A DNA stretch of 64,000 bases from Paragordius varius (Eukaryota; Nematomorpha). Numbering within the stretch: position 1 is the stretch's first letter; every line of letters starts with the position of its first letter. The DNA lies in contig OZ176056.1 in the NCBI GenBank assembly GCA_964247055.1, forward strand, positions 3,720,001 to 3,784,000, written 5' to 3'. The notes below the pieces were generated by a model. It made no database searches and had not been told where the DNA came from. It was given only the letters and a program-made list of their open reading frames with translations. The translations under genes and the position numbers were made by a program. This document shows, one piece after another, positions 49,008 through 62,100 of this stretch.

Positions 49008-49613
49008 TTGGAATTGGAATTATAGTGGTAAGTAATATTTTATATAAGAAGAAATATGGTTTAAAAAATTAAGTTGCATTTTAACAAAAAATATTTGTCT
49101 TTATATTTTCGCATTTTGCCCGTATTACTTTAATTTTTACTTTATAAATATATATGTATGCATAACTGAAGCAATGAAATACAAATCTGACATAAAATAG
49201 TTATTGTTTCATAATTACAATAATAGAAAATAAGGACTATGTATGATGGAGGCAAATATGTGGGGAAAATTTGTGTTTAGAAAATTATATAAACATCATA
49301 GATAGAGGCCTGATCAATTAATCATATAAAAATAATGTATGACTTGCCATTTCAAAAAAAGATGTGTACCTGGTGTTATTAATCATTAGCAGTTTAAATA
49401 GGGATATCACCAAAAGTAAGCCACCATTAATAATATGAGAATTAGAAGATAATGGTGATTCCGCCAAAAATAGTGTCTTATTTCATTTAGCAATGAATAC
49501 AAATTTACATTTGCGACACGCATTGCTTTTCTTATTTGAAAAAAAATTTAGACTTTGGAAGTTTTATTTTAACCCGGAGTATCCAGTTAAGGAAAAAAGA
49601 TTTTAAATATGAA
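48622..49613. other. AT-rich spacer with microsatellite
   Basis: An AT dinucleotide run occupies 48966-49004. No gene seen. Confidence 0.5.
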
Positions 49614-50071
49614 GTATACCAATTGCACTTCAAGAGTGTCCTTTAACACTTTATATTGGTCCTTGAACATTTCAAGTTGGTCCTTCAACCTTTTTCTGTT
49701 ATTTTTATCAATCGAACCGTGTACCATTATTTTATATTTTTAACCTATTCTCATGGTTTAACCAATTTTTAACCACTTTTGATCATTTAGAAACTTTGTA
49801 TCTATAAAATTTCAACAAAATTGAAAAAAATATAAGTTTTCTGGGTTATTAATTACAATTTTTCATTGAAAACATTTATAATTGAATAATATTGGTTATT
49901 TCGAAAAAAAGTAAGATAGAAACAAAAAATTTTCTATAAATATATATTTTAAATAAATAAATATATCATCCATCAAGAGAATTAGGTTAAAAATCAATAA
50001 AATAAATAAATTGCAAAATTTATGGTTAAATCCAACTTGAATTCTTTAAGGAGATTCTTGAAGTGCAAATG
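49614..50071. repeat. Family B MITE, copy B2
   Basis: It starts TATACCAATTGCACTTCAAG and ends TTGAAGTGCAAATG. The left arm has three modules of type GTCCTTGAACATTTCAAGTTG; the right arm is shorter. It is the most compact full copy of the family, with no insertion inside it. Confidence 0.8.
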
Positions 50072-52304
50072 AAACATTAGCCGAACTAAATGCTAGATCT
50101 GGTGTACACAATGAGTGAAAAAAAATACTTTTTTCAGTGTTGCATTTAGTCGGAATCGACCTTTGCAATCAACAATAACAATATACTGATTAAAACGTCT
50201 TATTTGGTTATTATGCGGATACGATAATATTGGCACATATCTTAGCTATTTTTGTGAAAACGGGGATACAAAGAGCTAATTAATTTGTACGAGAATCCAC
50301 ACAATAAATATCATATAACAATATGTTGCATTATCTGAGTTCAAATTAAGCAGAAAACGGGGAAAATAAAGGGCTTTATGCTAAATTTCTTGTATCAATT
50401 AATATTAATGTCCTTTGCGGTCTATTAACACTATTTTTTGTTATAAAAATGAAATTGATTAAAAATAACCGTATAAGGATCTGATCATTCACAAAGGTGC
50501 TTGTAAGGTAAATATCTTGTTTGTTTATTTCTTTATACAATGAATTGGTTAAATCATTTGATTTCTATAAAAATATTTAATTCTATCTGTAATATAAAAT
50601 AAGGATTATTAATATGAGATGTATGCGTATTAGACATTGAATTGTTATTTATACTAATCGAGGCAAAAATATTTTTATGAAAACAATACAGAACCATATT
50701 TATAAAAAAATGACATCGTTTCAGCTGGCTAAAAAGGATTACCAACTAGGGTAAAATTCAATATTTTATTGATTTTTAATAATAGGGAAGATCTAATATT
50801 TATGAGTAGAGGTCTTAAATGCAAATGTATAAATCTATGCATTAGGGATAACTTTTGGGTATTTACTATCTGTGGAAATATTTTAGTAGAAATTAACAAA
50901 AGATATTTTTAAATAAAAGAAGCCCATGGGTAGAAACCTCCCCATTTTAAAACTTTAATGCCAAATTAATATAAAGAATCCTTAACCTTTAAAATTGATT
51001 TATTTTTATTCTTCATTCAAAATTTTGCAGCTTTTATGTAGATGGGACATTGTTAAGAAAAAAAACTTAGTTATATTTTTTATTTATTTTTAGTATAATG
51101 TTTTCCTCAAAATAATCAATACCCACGAAAGCTCTTTATCCACAAATCATATAGATATCTTGTTTTTAATGACATGGTGGCACCAATAACAAGAAAATTT
51201 GAACTATATATCAAAATTTAATTTAAATCTCGGGTTAGTAACACAATGTCATCGATAATTTATAACAAATATTACTAGAAAATTTTTAAAATGTATTATC
51301 CTTTCCCTAAACATGAATTGGCCAGTTTATGGTGCAGACATATGAAAAAATCTTAAGGGGTCTGTTGTGTAAAAAAAATCCAAAGTAATGTACGGGTATA
51401 AAAATCTGTTTGCATTGCAAAAGAATTGAACGATGCGTTACCGTAAGTGTAAAACTATCTAAAGTACAGTGTACCCCAGGGTATATATATTAAATATTGG
51501 GCTAACCGATAATAGGCATTCTAGGACCTTTTAGATGCTTTATTGGCATAAAATTACTGAAAAAATATAGAACGAAAAATGTCTTTAACGTTTTCGTTAG
51601 ATATTTAATTTATAATCGGCTGTTTGTTTACGGTTGGGACGTGTGGAGTCTTGAACTTGCAAGATTTTTTTATATAACATAATAGCATAATTTTTGAAAA
51701 TATTAGCTGAGAATTTTTTCATAATATTAGTTATTTTGCAAACAAAAATATCAATCATATATCTCCTGTATAAAAAAGTCAAATGGCAATAATTTTTGAC
51801 TACTTCCAAGACTTATAAATTAGCTTTTTACTGTATTATTTATAAAGTTTAAGAGATTAACTTTGTAATAGAGGCACACTAATCCACATTCTACTGGGTA
51901 TGATATTGAGAACCGTGAATCTAATTTAATCAAACTTTCCATATATTTTGCCAAGTGTATGATCTGTAGTAGAAATAAAATGAAAATTAAAAATATGTAA
52001 CTATGTAAATTTAATATTTAACACATATTTGGAGAATCAATCGAGTAATTAGCATGAAAACTTTTACAGGTTTATATTTTTCCATTATAATTAACCGATT
52101 AATTTAAATGCAGCATTTTTATTAGTAAGTAATATTGGTAAATGACTTTTATCTAAAGTTATTATTATTAATTTAATTAAAATATTATAGGTAATTATAA
52201 CAAAAAATGAGTTTGAATGATAAGGTGAAGTGATTTAAAAGGTAATACATTTTTGAAATTACTAAATATTATACTGTGGGCACCCAAAATAAATGTTTCT
52301 TAAT
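50072..52304. other. Gene-free AT-rich DNA
   Basis: Over 2 kb without recognisable coding, RNA or repeat-end signals. The short minus-strand frames (50554-50745, 51597-51809) have no family features. Confidence 0.45.
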
Positions 52305-52434
52305 TATAGCGTTTTTCAATCAAAAGCATCACCTTTTCAACGAAAGTAACGCGTTTTCATCCGAACGCAATATTTTTCAGCAAACGCAATTCGATTCGTT
52401 TGATTGAAAGCGTTGCTTTTGACTGAAAAATATA
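52305..52434. repeat. Family D mini-MITE, copy D4
   Basis: It runs from TATAGCGTTTTTCAATCAAA to TTTTGACTGAAAAATATA, with modules of about 20 nt reversing direction in the middle. Confidence 0.7.
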
Positions 52435-52472
52435 TCTCTTATTCGATAGTTAAAATATTCGGAATATGCATA

Positions 52473-52780
52473 TTAACACGTAGACGGACAGTAGGAACAA
52501 GCGAAGTTCGAAAATTGACACTATATGTTTTTGTGATTTTTAGAATGTTAGAAGTATAGTTTTACTCTTTCTGCCTAAATAAACTTAATTTTGATTAATT
52601 TAGTACCTTTAATTAGGTTGCGGCTATAACCGTCATGGCTACGCCAGTAAGTGCACATTTGTGCTGCTATAGCCGTAGTGTCTAAAAACGACCGTTTTGT
52701 TTTGGACGGCTATAGCAGTCATGCCACATTGTGAACTTCGCTTTGACGGCTATAGCCGCAATTGTCCGTCAACGTGTTAA
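52473..52780. repeat. piggyBac-like MITE with TTAA ends
   Basis: The left end is TTAACACGTAGACGGACAGT and the right end the inverse of TTAACACGTTGACGGACAAT. Inner parts pair again: AAGCGAAGTTC with GAACTTCGCTT, and a GCGGCTATAACCGTCATG block with its inverse. TTAA at both borders fits the piggyBac target preference. No coding. It has a notably higher G and C content than its surroundings. Confidence 0.7.
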
Positions 52781-53139
52781 AATAAATGCTATCATATTGA
52801 CAGAAAACAAGAATTGTTAGCCAAAAAACTATATAATTTATTTTTGAAGATAAGCAAATACAATAGAAAACGCGTCAATTAAATGTTTGTGTGCCATAAA
52901 AATGCCCAGTGCAAAAAATTTAAGGTTTATTCATTGTTTTAGAAGCAAAATATAATAATTTAAGCTAAAAAATCGCATTTGAGCGTCAAAATTTAGTTGC
53001 GATTATGCCATGAAAGATTTTAATTTTTATTTTAACCCTCATATATTTACTATTTTATTTAGGGTCTACATGATATTTCGCGTTGAAAAAATGTTTTAAG
53101 CAATATAGATATTTTACACAAATAATTCTAATGGTTCCA

Positions 53140-53660
53140 ATTTTATATTCTTTTCAACGATGGAAAAAACCAACTATTATTACTTCTTACCTCTTGGGGT
53201 TTTATACAGAGCAATTTAAAATTTGAATATTTTTAAAAATATTTAAGGTATTAGGCTGAATTTAAAAATAGGCCTACATTTTAAAGTCGGGTACTTGGCT
53301 AGGCGCATTATACGAAAATTATTTGTTAAACATAAATTGTATACATATACTCATCTTAAACTTTTTTGCCGCCATTTTTCTATAAATATTTAAATTGCCT
53401 ATACCACAGGCAAATAAGTGTATATTATGGTTAGAAATGTAATTTTAAACTTAAAAAGGCTTTCAGGCTAGATTTTACCAGTAAAAGCTTAATATTTTTA
53501 TATTAATATCAGCTGTTAGCGTCAATCATGTTACACTGTCCTAATTATAGACTCTAGAAGTCACAAAAATGTAAAAAATATAAACTAATTATCTAATGTA
53601 TGAGAACAAAGTTTAAATCACAATTTTCAAGGATAAAATTTTTAGTTAATAGTTTATTTT
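53140..53660. repeat. Family E MITE, copy E4 (inverted)
   Basis: TTTGCCGCCATTTTTCTATA matches the inverse of the internal block of E1 and E2. CTCTTGGGGTTTTATAC resembles the E end. The rest is diverged. Confidence 0.5.
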
Positions 53661-53673
53661 TTATAATAAAAGT

Positions 53674-53835
53674 TATATTTCAACCAAAGGCATTTTTATA
53701 ACACAATATTTTTTGAAGCAAACAAGATTTTTTTAAGTTGTCTTTGCTAGATTATTGTTGTGCGTTTGGATGAAAAATATTGTTTTTGCTTGAAAAAATG
53801 TTGCGGGATTATGTTTCTTTTGAGAAAAATGGTAA
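53674..53835. repeat. Family D mini-MITE, copy D5 (decayed)
   Basis: It runs from TATATTTCAACCAAAGGCAT to TTTTGAGAAAAATGGTAA, with diverged GTGCGTTTGGATGAAAA-type modules. Confidence 0.55.
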
Positions 53836-56250
53836 CCACATATATAATATTAAATAAAAATCATAGTTTAATTAAAATTTATTAAATAATTTGCTATGTA
53901 TATATTTATTTAAATATTGATTAACAGAAGCTTTTTTAATCCAATATTATAGCAATCAATTAATAATTGTTCCGCCTTTTATTGTGTAAATTTGTTATCT
54001 TTTTAATTATTAATACACCAGTATTCGAGCAACCAAATAATAAATTAAAGCTATAAAATATTATTGTATGCATATTTTCATAGAGACTAATTTTCATTAA
54101 TATATTTAAGTTAAAATTAAATTCATGATGCTCAATCTTTTATCAATTTAATAGGTTTACAACACTAACCTTGCATTAACCTAATTTATCGGAATCGTAA
54201 GTTTTCCAAACATTTAAAGGTTAGTAAACATACCTAAGACACCAATTAAATAATAGATTATCGAATTATTATTAAATAAATTGGGTCATTTGGTATGCAA
54301 AGTAAAAGTTTATGTAAATTAGCAAAGAAATAAGATATTAATTATGACCTAAAAATACATTTTGATTGTCGTCTAGTTCAAAAAAATTTCTCAAATATAT
54401 ATATGTATTTCAGATTTTAATTATTATGGCCAAATTTAGAAAATGCGTTTTGGATAGTATTTTTTGCTAAGGTGAATGCCTGCTTTCAGGTTTTGAAACC
54501 GTTGCATAAAAAATTGAGAAGATATGGCTATTTTTGAATAACTTTTATAAATTTATATTCATAATATTTCTTAAACAAACTTTGCAAAAATGATTAAGGT
54601 ATAATAAATATTATATGTATTTGTTTCAATACACTTCAATATATATAACTAAGCGACTAAAATGCAAAATTTTCGACTATCAATTACCATTTGTGTACAA
54701 CACATTTCAGTTCGCCCAGGCCTGTTTAAACTTAAATACTTCAATATATATGGAACGAAATGAAACTATGGCAAAAGTGTGCACTTATATAATATTAATA
54801 AACCGAAACATCATAAACATTCCAAAATACTCGAAGTTACTTATTTTAAGGTAAAAGCCAAATGTATAAATTTAGTCAACATGTTATGCGTGCATTAGTT
54901 AAATTTATAGATAATATGCGTGCATAAATTAAATTTATAAATAGAAAATTAACCATTTTCTCCTTTTCTATCAATTTTAAATGTCATTTAAATAAAAAAA
55001 TTGCTTTAATTTTAGGCTTAAAATTAACACGACATTTTGCAAAAATGTTGTAAAATAAAAATAGAGTGGAAATAGTTTAATCTGGCATTTTTTTCCAAGC
55101 TAAATTTTATTTAGTTTAGCTTAAAAAACCGAACTTAAATATAGTCTAAGGTAATTAGATACCCCAATATGAATTGAAGTGTTAATTAATGTTTTTGTAA
55201 AGAGGTTTCAGTTATGTGAAAAATTTAACTCTTTTTTAATTTTTTACGCAAACTTTTTGCACATCAATTATAAACATGTGATTAAACCCTTTGGTACCTG
55301 AGATGGAGAATTAAGCTTTAAAATTTATCAATAAGCTATAATATTCAAATTTTAAATTTAAAATGTAAATAGTTTTGTGTCATTAGATTATTGACATATA
55401 GTTTATGTCTTCATAGGTGCCAAAGGGTCAATCTCATGAATAAAAACAATTTAACAGTGTTTTTCAAAACCCGATTTAAAATTTTTCACATTCAATAACA
55501 TCCATCAAATTTTATAAATTAAATCATTATTTTACACTTAAAACGCTTCACGTTATAAATGTAAAAAATATCTAAACATACTGAATGTTTAGACTCTCTC
55601 CATAGAAAAATCCAAGCAGAAGTCAGAAAGAAATGAAAAACTCTAACACGCTTTTCTTCGGAAAGAGAAAATAGCGTATAAAGGTAATATAAAATATTGA
55701 AACACAAATATTGATGCATATTTAAATTATTTATTATAACAGCTCAACAATTTTTTAAGTTAATTTTTTGCAAGTGGACTTTAAATAATTTATGGATTCC
55801 TAACGAGTTTACTCTCTAATAATATTAAATAAATTATATATACTACATATTGAAAATACCTTTTTAATTTGTTGTCGAATTCCTTTCATCCCGATAAGCC
55901 CAATATGAAAGTACAATTTTAGAGCTCTAAAACGTCGGCCTAACGGAATTTCCCAATCCTTTGTTCAATTTATATATACACATATAAGTATAATTAGTGG
56001 TTAGGTCATCAATTTTATTTTCGTTTTTACTATCTTTGTATTTCAATACTCTTTAAAAGTTTGGGATTTATTGATTTATGGATAGGATTACTTTTGGGTA
56101 TTTCGCTAAAAATCTTAAAGAGTTTTGTGAAAAAACCAAAAATTATAATATTGATAAAGATAAGGCTGTCCCACATGCCAAAGATATCCGGTTAGTTTTG
56201 AGTTAAAAGTTACAAATTTAACCCAAATTACGTCGGTTTATATAATTATA
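53836..56250. other. Gene-free AT-rich DNA
   Basis: No gene recognised. The frames at 54615-54854 (+) and 55519-55719 (-) lack family features and convincing splice context. Confidence 0.45.
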
Positions 56251-56414
56251 TATATCATTTTTCAATCAAACTCACATTTTTTTAACCAAATGGAAAATTA
56301 TTTTAAGCAAGAGCAACATTTTTTTCAACCAAACGTAATATTCTTCATTTAAACGGAATCTAAATTGTTACGTTTGCTTGAAAAAAATGTTATTTCTGAC
56401 CGAAAAATGGTATA
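56251..56414. repeat. Family D mini-MITE, copy D6
   Basis: It runs from TATATCATTTTTCAATCAAA to CTGACCGAAAAATGGTATA. Modules such as CAACCAAACGTAATATT in the left half are inverted in the right half. Confidence 0.7.
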
Positions 56415-56683
56415 CTACCAAATAATGATTTGCGTTTTCGAACGCAGGTTTTAAGTAAGCCGCTTTATATTTGGAAGAATGATCCAGGTTTATTGCACTT
56501 TCTACCCTAGGAAAAAAATATAATAATTATCTATATAATATGGTCGTAAAATATTCAGGTATATTAAATCTAAAAATTCACCATAAAATTGCACAGTCAA
56601 AGCATACACCCATTATCTTGTGAGGATTGAATGTGATCGAATGAGCCTTCTGTAAAAAAATAATATTCGTAAAAAAGTTGTAG

Positions 56684-56985
56684 TATACCATGTACACATC
56701 AAATTCCCCCTTGATTTTAAATTTACGCTTAAACATTTCGAATATCATCCACAAACATTTTAAATTTCCATGAAATAAATTATGGTTTCAAAAATCAAAA
56801 ATTACCCATTTTTTGATATATTTAAGAAATTAATACAGTAAAAAAGGATCCACAATAATGAGTTTAATTAGTCCTAAAAAACATAATTTATTTATATTTA
56901 GGGTACAGAAAAAAGGATTATGCCATAAAATATCAATAATGAGTTTAATTAGTCCAAAAACACATAATTTATATCTAGGGTAAGA
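56684..56985. repeat. Family C MITE, copy C4
   Basis: It starts TATACCATGTACACATCAAA, minus nothing, and continues with diverged TTCCCCCTTGATTTTAAAT-type modules. The right arm is degraded. Confidence 0.6.
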
Positions 56986-57350
56986 TTTAGGTATTTAAAG
57001 GTATTGAAGTGTATCGGTAATATGGGGAATTCATATATTAGGAATATTAGAAAAAGAATACTGTATTTCCGCTAACAAGCATTTACTTTCTTTATAATTC
57101 TACACATAATGCTTTCAGGATTCGAAATCATGATGATAAAATTAAAATCTCCAGAATGTTTTATACCACTCATAAAGCAAAATTAATTAAAAATATTAAT
57201 TTGTATTTATTGTAATATATAGAAATTATTTTCGTTCGTGAGATATTTTGATGCTTTAGAATTCGTAATTTAATATTTGGTAGAATTCATATTTCACCGG
57301 CAGTTATGATTATTTAATTTAAATTTGTTAAGTAAATTATATATATATAC

Positions 57351-57882
57351 CTTTGCGATTCAAGAGTGTTCTTGAACACTTCAAGTTGTTCCTTCAGCAC
57401 TTCAAATCTGTTCTTGAACATTTCAAGTTAATCCTTAAAATTTTAAAATTTTGATTTAACCATATTTTTTACATGTACATTTTATTTTCTTATTTTTTAC
57501 CGAATTTATTCATTTTATATTTATTCATTTTAATATAAAAAAACCACTTTGATGTTTCAAACTAATTTTTTTTCCAATTTAACAAAAATATTAACTGTTA
57601 AATGTTTTTAATAAAAAATTGTAAATAATAACCCAGATTATATTTTTTAATTAAATGTTAAAATTATAAATATTAAAATATTTTTAAGAAATTAAAAAAG
57701 ATATACCAATGATTAATAATTTATATTGATTAACAATTAATGTTAAATAAAGAAAAATAGGTTAAAAACGATAAAATAGATGAATGATATACGATTAACA
57801 AAACAAAGAAGTCAAAGGACCAACTTGAAACATTCTAGGAACAACTTGAAGTGTTCAAGGACACACTTAAAGTGCAAATCGG
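57351..57882. repeat. Family B MITE, copy B3
   Basis: It starts CCTTTGCGATTCAAGAGTG and ends AAAGTGCAAAT. The left arm has three modules of type GTTCTTGAACACTTCAAGTTG; the right arm has three inverted modules (AACTTGAAGTGTTCAAGGAC). Confidence 0.75.
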
Positions 57883-57998
57883 ATACAAAGGGGGTCTTGT
57901 TAAAATTTAATTTTATATTTAATTTTCAACTTTTGAAATTTAAGAATTTTTGGATCAAGGAAAATAGCCCAAGAGATATTAATTTTTCCGATATTGAA

Positions 57999-58290
57999 TA
58001 GGGCTTCTTAAACTATGAGCGACCCCGTTTGGAGTCGCGAGTGATAAAAATACAATTTAACATGTTTTTTAACTTAAATTATTCTAAAAAATAACAATCA
58101 TCATAGATAAATATATCATCATAGTAAGTTTATACAAGATATAATAATGATCGGAATAAAAATGCTGTATAATAAGTTTTTCTGAACCAGAAAGAAGATG
58201 TTATAGAAATTTATAAAAAATGTTATTTTAGTCAATCTCTTAAAACCATAATAATCCTGATAAATATTATCAACAAAATTTCTTCTGTCA
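57999..58290. mobile_element. Deleted relative of the 3974-5588 hAT-type element
   Basis: It begins AGGGCTTCTTAAACTATGAG and shares the left subterminal GCGAGTGATAAAAATACAAT. It then jumps to the right-hand block TCTTAAAACC(A/G)AAATAATCC-like sequence and TATCAACAAAATTTCT. Most of the interior and the right terminus are missing. Confidence 0.65.
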
Positions 58291-59167
58291 TTCAACACCT
58301 ATATTTATGAAGTTATTTCCAAGCGTTAACAAGCAATAATTTCCAATTCAACGATAAAAAATGTTCAAGAGGTCTTACGTCCAGCAGTTTCAAACATTAA
58401 ACCAAGGTTTGATTTATCATTCAATAAAAAACAGGCACAAAATTTTTAATGTAAACTTTAATTTAATATTTACCACGCAACTACTTGGATAAATTGAAGA
58501 GAATTAAGACGGTCAGAATCTAGTTTGTATTTGAAACAATAATAAATACATTTTAACATTTTGTGCAAAGATGATTTTGGGTTAATAGGGAATAGAAATG
58601 TATTGTTGGTTCATGAATTTATATAATTTAAATTAAGATTTAAGGGCTCATGACGAAATAACAAAGTTAAATAATTTATGGTCATTTTTTGTAAAACAAC
58701 TTTCTCTTAGTTTTTACTTTTTGTCTGCTATAATTTATTTTATAATTTTTAATCTTCAACTTTTGCTTTGTTTTAGCATAATTAGTCATGCAATATAAAT
58801 AAAATTTATTTGGATATTGTTGTATTTATACTTAACTAACTCCAAAGCATGGTATATAAACTATTCCAAAATTTTGTTTTAATTATATTTTATCAAAATT
58901 AATTTTTTTGTTTTATTCATTAAAACAAATACTACCATGTAACTAAAATTTTGTATATAGTTCAATTAAAAAAACTTTACTAGAATTTAAGTTATTTTAA
59001 CATAAAGGTTCTTGTTAACAATATTTACAAAATCAAATTAATATATCATCCATAAATTATTATGAATTAACTAATATATCACTATAGATCTTGATATAAT
59101 ATATGTGTTAGTTTTTAAAATTTTTTTAAAACCAATCTATAATTGAGTGTACAAAACTTTAGCTAAC
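58291..59167. other. Gene-free stretch beyond the last visible decarboxylase exon
   Basis: I looked on the minus strand for the next decarboxylase exon, which should carry the NPHKW lysine motif. I did not find it here or further left. Confidence 0.4.
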
Positions 59168-62100
59168 CTCAAATCCGCCACCATAAATTTTTTGATATTC
59201 CTCGCAAAATAGCATGGAACCGGCGTAGGCAGCATCAATATGAAACCATATATTATACCTTTGACCTATTAAATAATGTAAGTATATACAGAAAACTCCA
59301 AACTTAATAAAGAGCTAGGACTTTATTTTATTGAATTTACGAGTAATCAATTTTTTTGTAGTTACTGGAGATAAAAGAGTATTATCTTACCCATCCTAGC
59401 CCTACTTCCTTAGATTTTATTAGGATATGTTAGGAATTGATCGTCTGCACATGCAGCAATATTAGATCTCAATGATAAACATAAATTTGGAGTATATCGT
59501 TTGTTTTAACTCCTATGGGGATAAATTTATTATACTTAACCATCGGTAGACAATTGGTAAAGAGTATAAATTTTTATTTCAAATGGATTATTCACTGGCT
59601 TTTGTTTCATTTTCAAACAGATAATAATTTTAAGGTAATTACAATGAAAAGAGCGCTAACATAAAATTTTTATATTCAAAATTAATTACGGTATTAGAAA
59701 ATGCAAAGAAACTCGAGCGGCAGGGATAACCGTTATATAACAGGTATTACCGTCAAACGCATTATTGTGAGCATATTTGTTATTTAATGCTATTTTTTTT
59801 AAAGTAATAAAAATATATTTTTATGGTAGTCATGGCAATTGCAAGAATGGCGAACTTATAAAAAATTGGTGCAGTCATCCTCAAATATTCTTAAAATTAT
59901 TTAAATTTAGAAAACCTATAAAAAATTATATTTTATTCGAAGATGTTCCAAGTAGTAAAATTTTAGAAAAATTTAAAAAGCGCTGATTTTTAGCTAAAAG
60001 CAAAAATGCTGTGATTGCAATAAAAGTTATAAATATTATGCCACTGACATAAAAAAATATTTTTAATACTTGGTTTATTCTATTTATATTTGAATCGAAA
60101 TTTGAATAATGATATTTTTGAATATATTTTACAATAAAATTAAAAAGATTATGATACACGATGATGCTGAATATTTCTTATCACCGTTTAATTTTACTAA
60201 AAAATAGTCATTCGTCTGTAATTTTAATTTAAATATAAATTAACTGCACAAAACTTTGATATCAAGAACACATTTAAAAATATCAAATTATAGATATGGT
60301 CATTCGTTAATTAAGAAAACCATCCCATTTTAGAAGGGCATCCATAAATTATAGACTTTAGGCGCCTATAGAAGTATAGATCTTTTTAATTGTAATAAAT
60401 AATACATTTTATTATATTGCATAGTGAAGTCCGGCATTCGCGGAACAATATTTAGCATATTGTGCACTTTTGCGTATTGCTATATGAAGTAACTATATAT
60501 TGATTTTATTTCTTACAAAAGTCAACCAAAACGTACCATGAGAACCCTATTGCATCTATCATATAATTAAATCATCAGGATATTTTACATTATAAACGAT
60601 TGACAACATTTGCTTTATTATTAGATAATTTATAAAATTATTATAAAAACAATTCCACATTTCCGTTGTTTTTCGGTATATGCAACATAACCTTTATTTT
60701 ATGATTCAAATCTTAATACCCAAAATAATTATTCGAAAAGTACATTATTAACTCCTAAATATATGTTTACATATAATTCCAATGGTTTGGAGATCATCGA
60801 ACGCGCAAGTGTTAGTTGTACCCATAGTAGCTATGACCTATATGATAAACATCTATTCTCTAACCAAAAATGGATGTTTTCCATTTGCAATGTCCCTTTG
60901 TATAGTTTCTTCCAAGTCTTTGGTATCAACCGATAAATCGTGTGGACAAGCTTTTATGCATACAAGTTGTACTGCACTTAAACATGCGGCTTTTGGAATA
61001 GCAAAGTGTGCCTTTATAATATTATAATAATATAATACTAACCTCCTGAGATGTATATGCCATTATTCGGCTCATAGCTTTATAATAAGTCATGGTTGGA
61101 TTAAGTTCCATCAATTCTCTAATCTTTTTTTCTCTTGCCGCAATGAATACGACAAGCAAAGCTTCGCTTGCCGTTCCCTACAATGCATTATATATTTATT
61201 TTAAATTAAATTAATCTATTAAATTGCTTTTAGAAACAATTTAAAGAAACGATGCTCAGACTGCGGCCCGTGCCATAATTTTGCGATGATTTTAATGGAT
61301 AAAACAGCATATTAACGTGATAAAAGGTTGAAATATACAATTTAATAATCATTAAAAATTTCCCTTATAACTCTGGTTAATAAGTGTTTATTGATCTATG
61401 GCGATACAGACAGATTTCAAGTAATGGGCTTCTCCAGAAATGCTACTGGGTTATATATTTTTAATAGAGGATATCAGGTGATTTGTCATATTATAAAATT
61501 TAACCGAGGTAAGTTAATTACTTTTACTGCCCATAAACTGCATTAAATTTCTTATTAGGTTAAACTCTTTTCTAGAGCAGCATATTCAACATGCGGCCCC
61601 CGAAAATTTGGAAATCCATAATTTGCAAAATATGCTCAACTCAAACTTGGTAAAATTGCTACTTCTTAGAAATTTCCAAATAGTCTATTTGGTAAGGTTT
61701 AGAAAAATGTATATTGCATTTGCTTTTTGCAGTCTTTCGTTTGAAATATTAAATATATAATAGGATTCTAATGCGGCCCTTCAATTATTTGAGTTATAAA
61801 TGCGGTCAGGGAGCCCATTCGTATTGGGCATCCCTGTTCTAGATTGTTGATAATTTTTTCCATATATGGTTAAATTAATGTATTAATATATTTATATATT
61901 AGGCTGTTCTAGTAGAAGAGTTTTTATACGTATAGTTTATTTTTGTGTTTGCCGCTGTTTTAAAATTTTTTTAATTGCTTGACGTCTTATAAGTGGTAGG
62001 TATAATATAATATATATAATTTATATTGTAGAATATAATTCATTTTCGACACGTAAACAGTATAAAAAATGGAAATTTATTTAACAACGCAGAATAACTT

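Noticed and set aside
52610-52780. GC-rich palindrome as a tRNA or structured RNA gene
   Set aside because: There is no cloverleaf or conserved tRNA box. The symmetric nested inverted repeats with TTAA borders fit a MITE.
54615-54854. Plus-strand frame of 79 codons
   Set aside because: It has no domain, signal peptide or splice context, and its composition is expected of AT-rich noncoding DNA.
60782-61027. Plus-strand frame of 81 codons with many hydrophobic residues
   Set aside because: It is the antisense of decarboxylase exons with recognisable family motifs.
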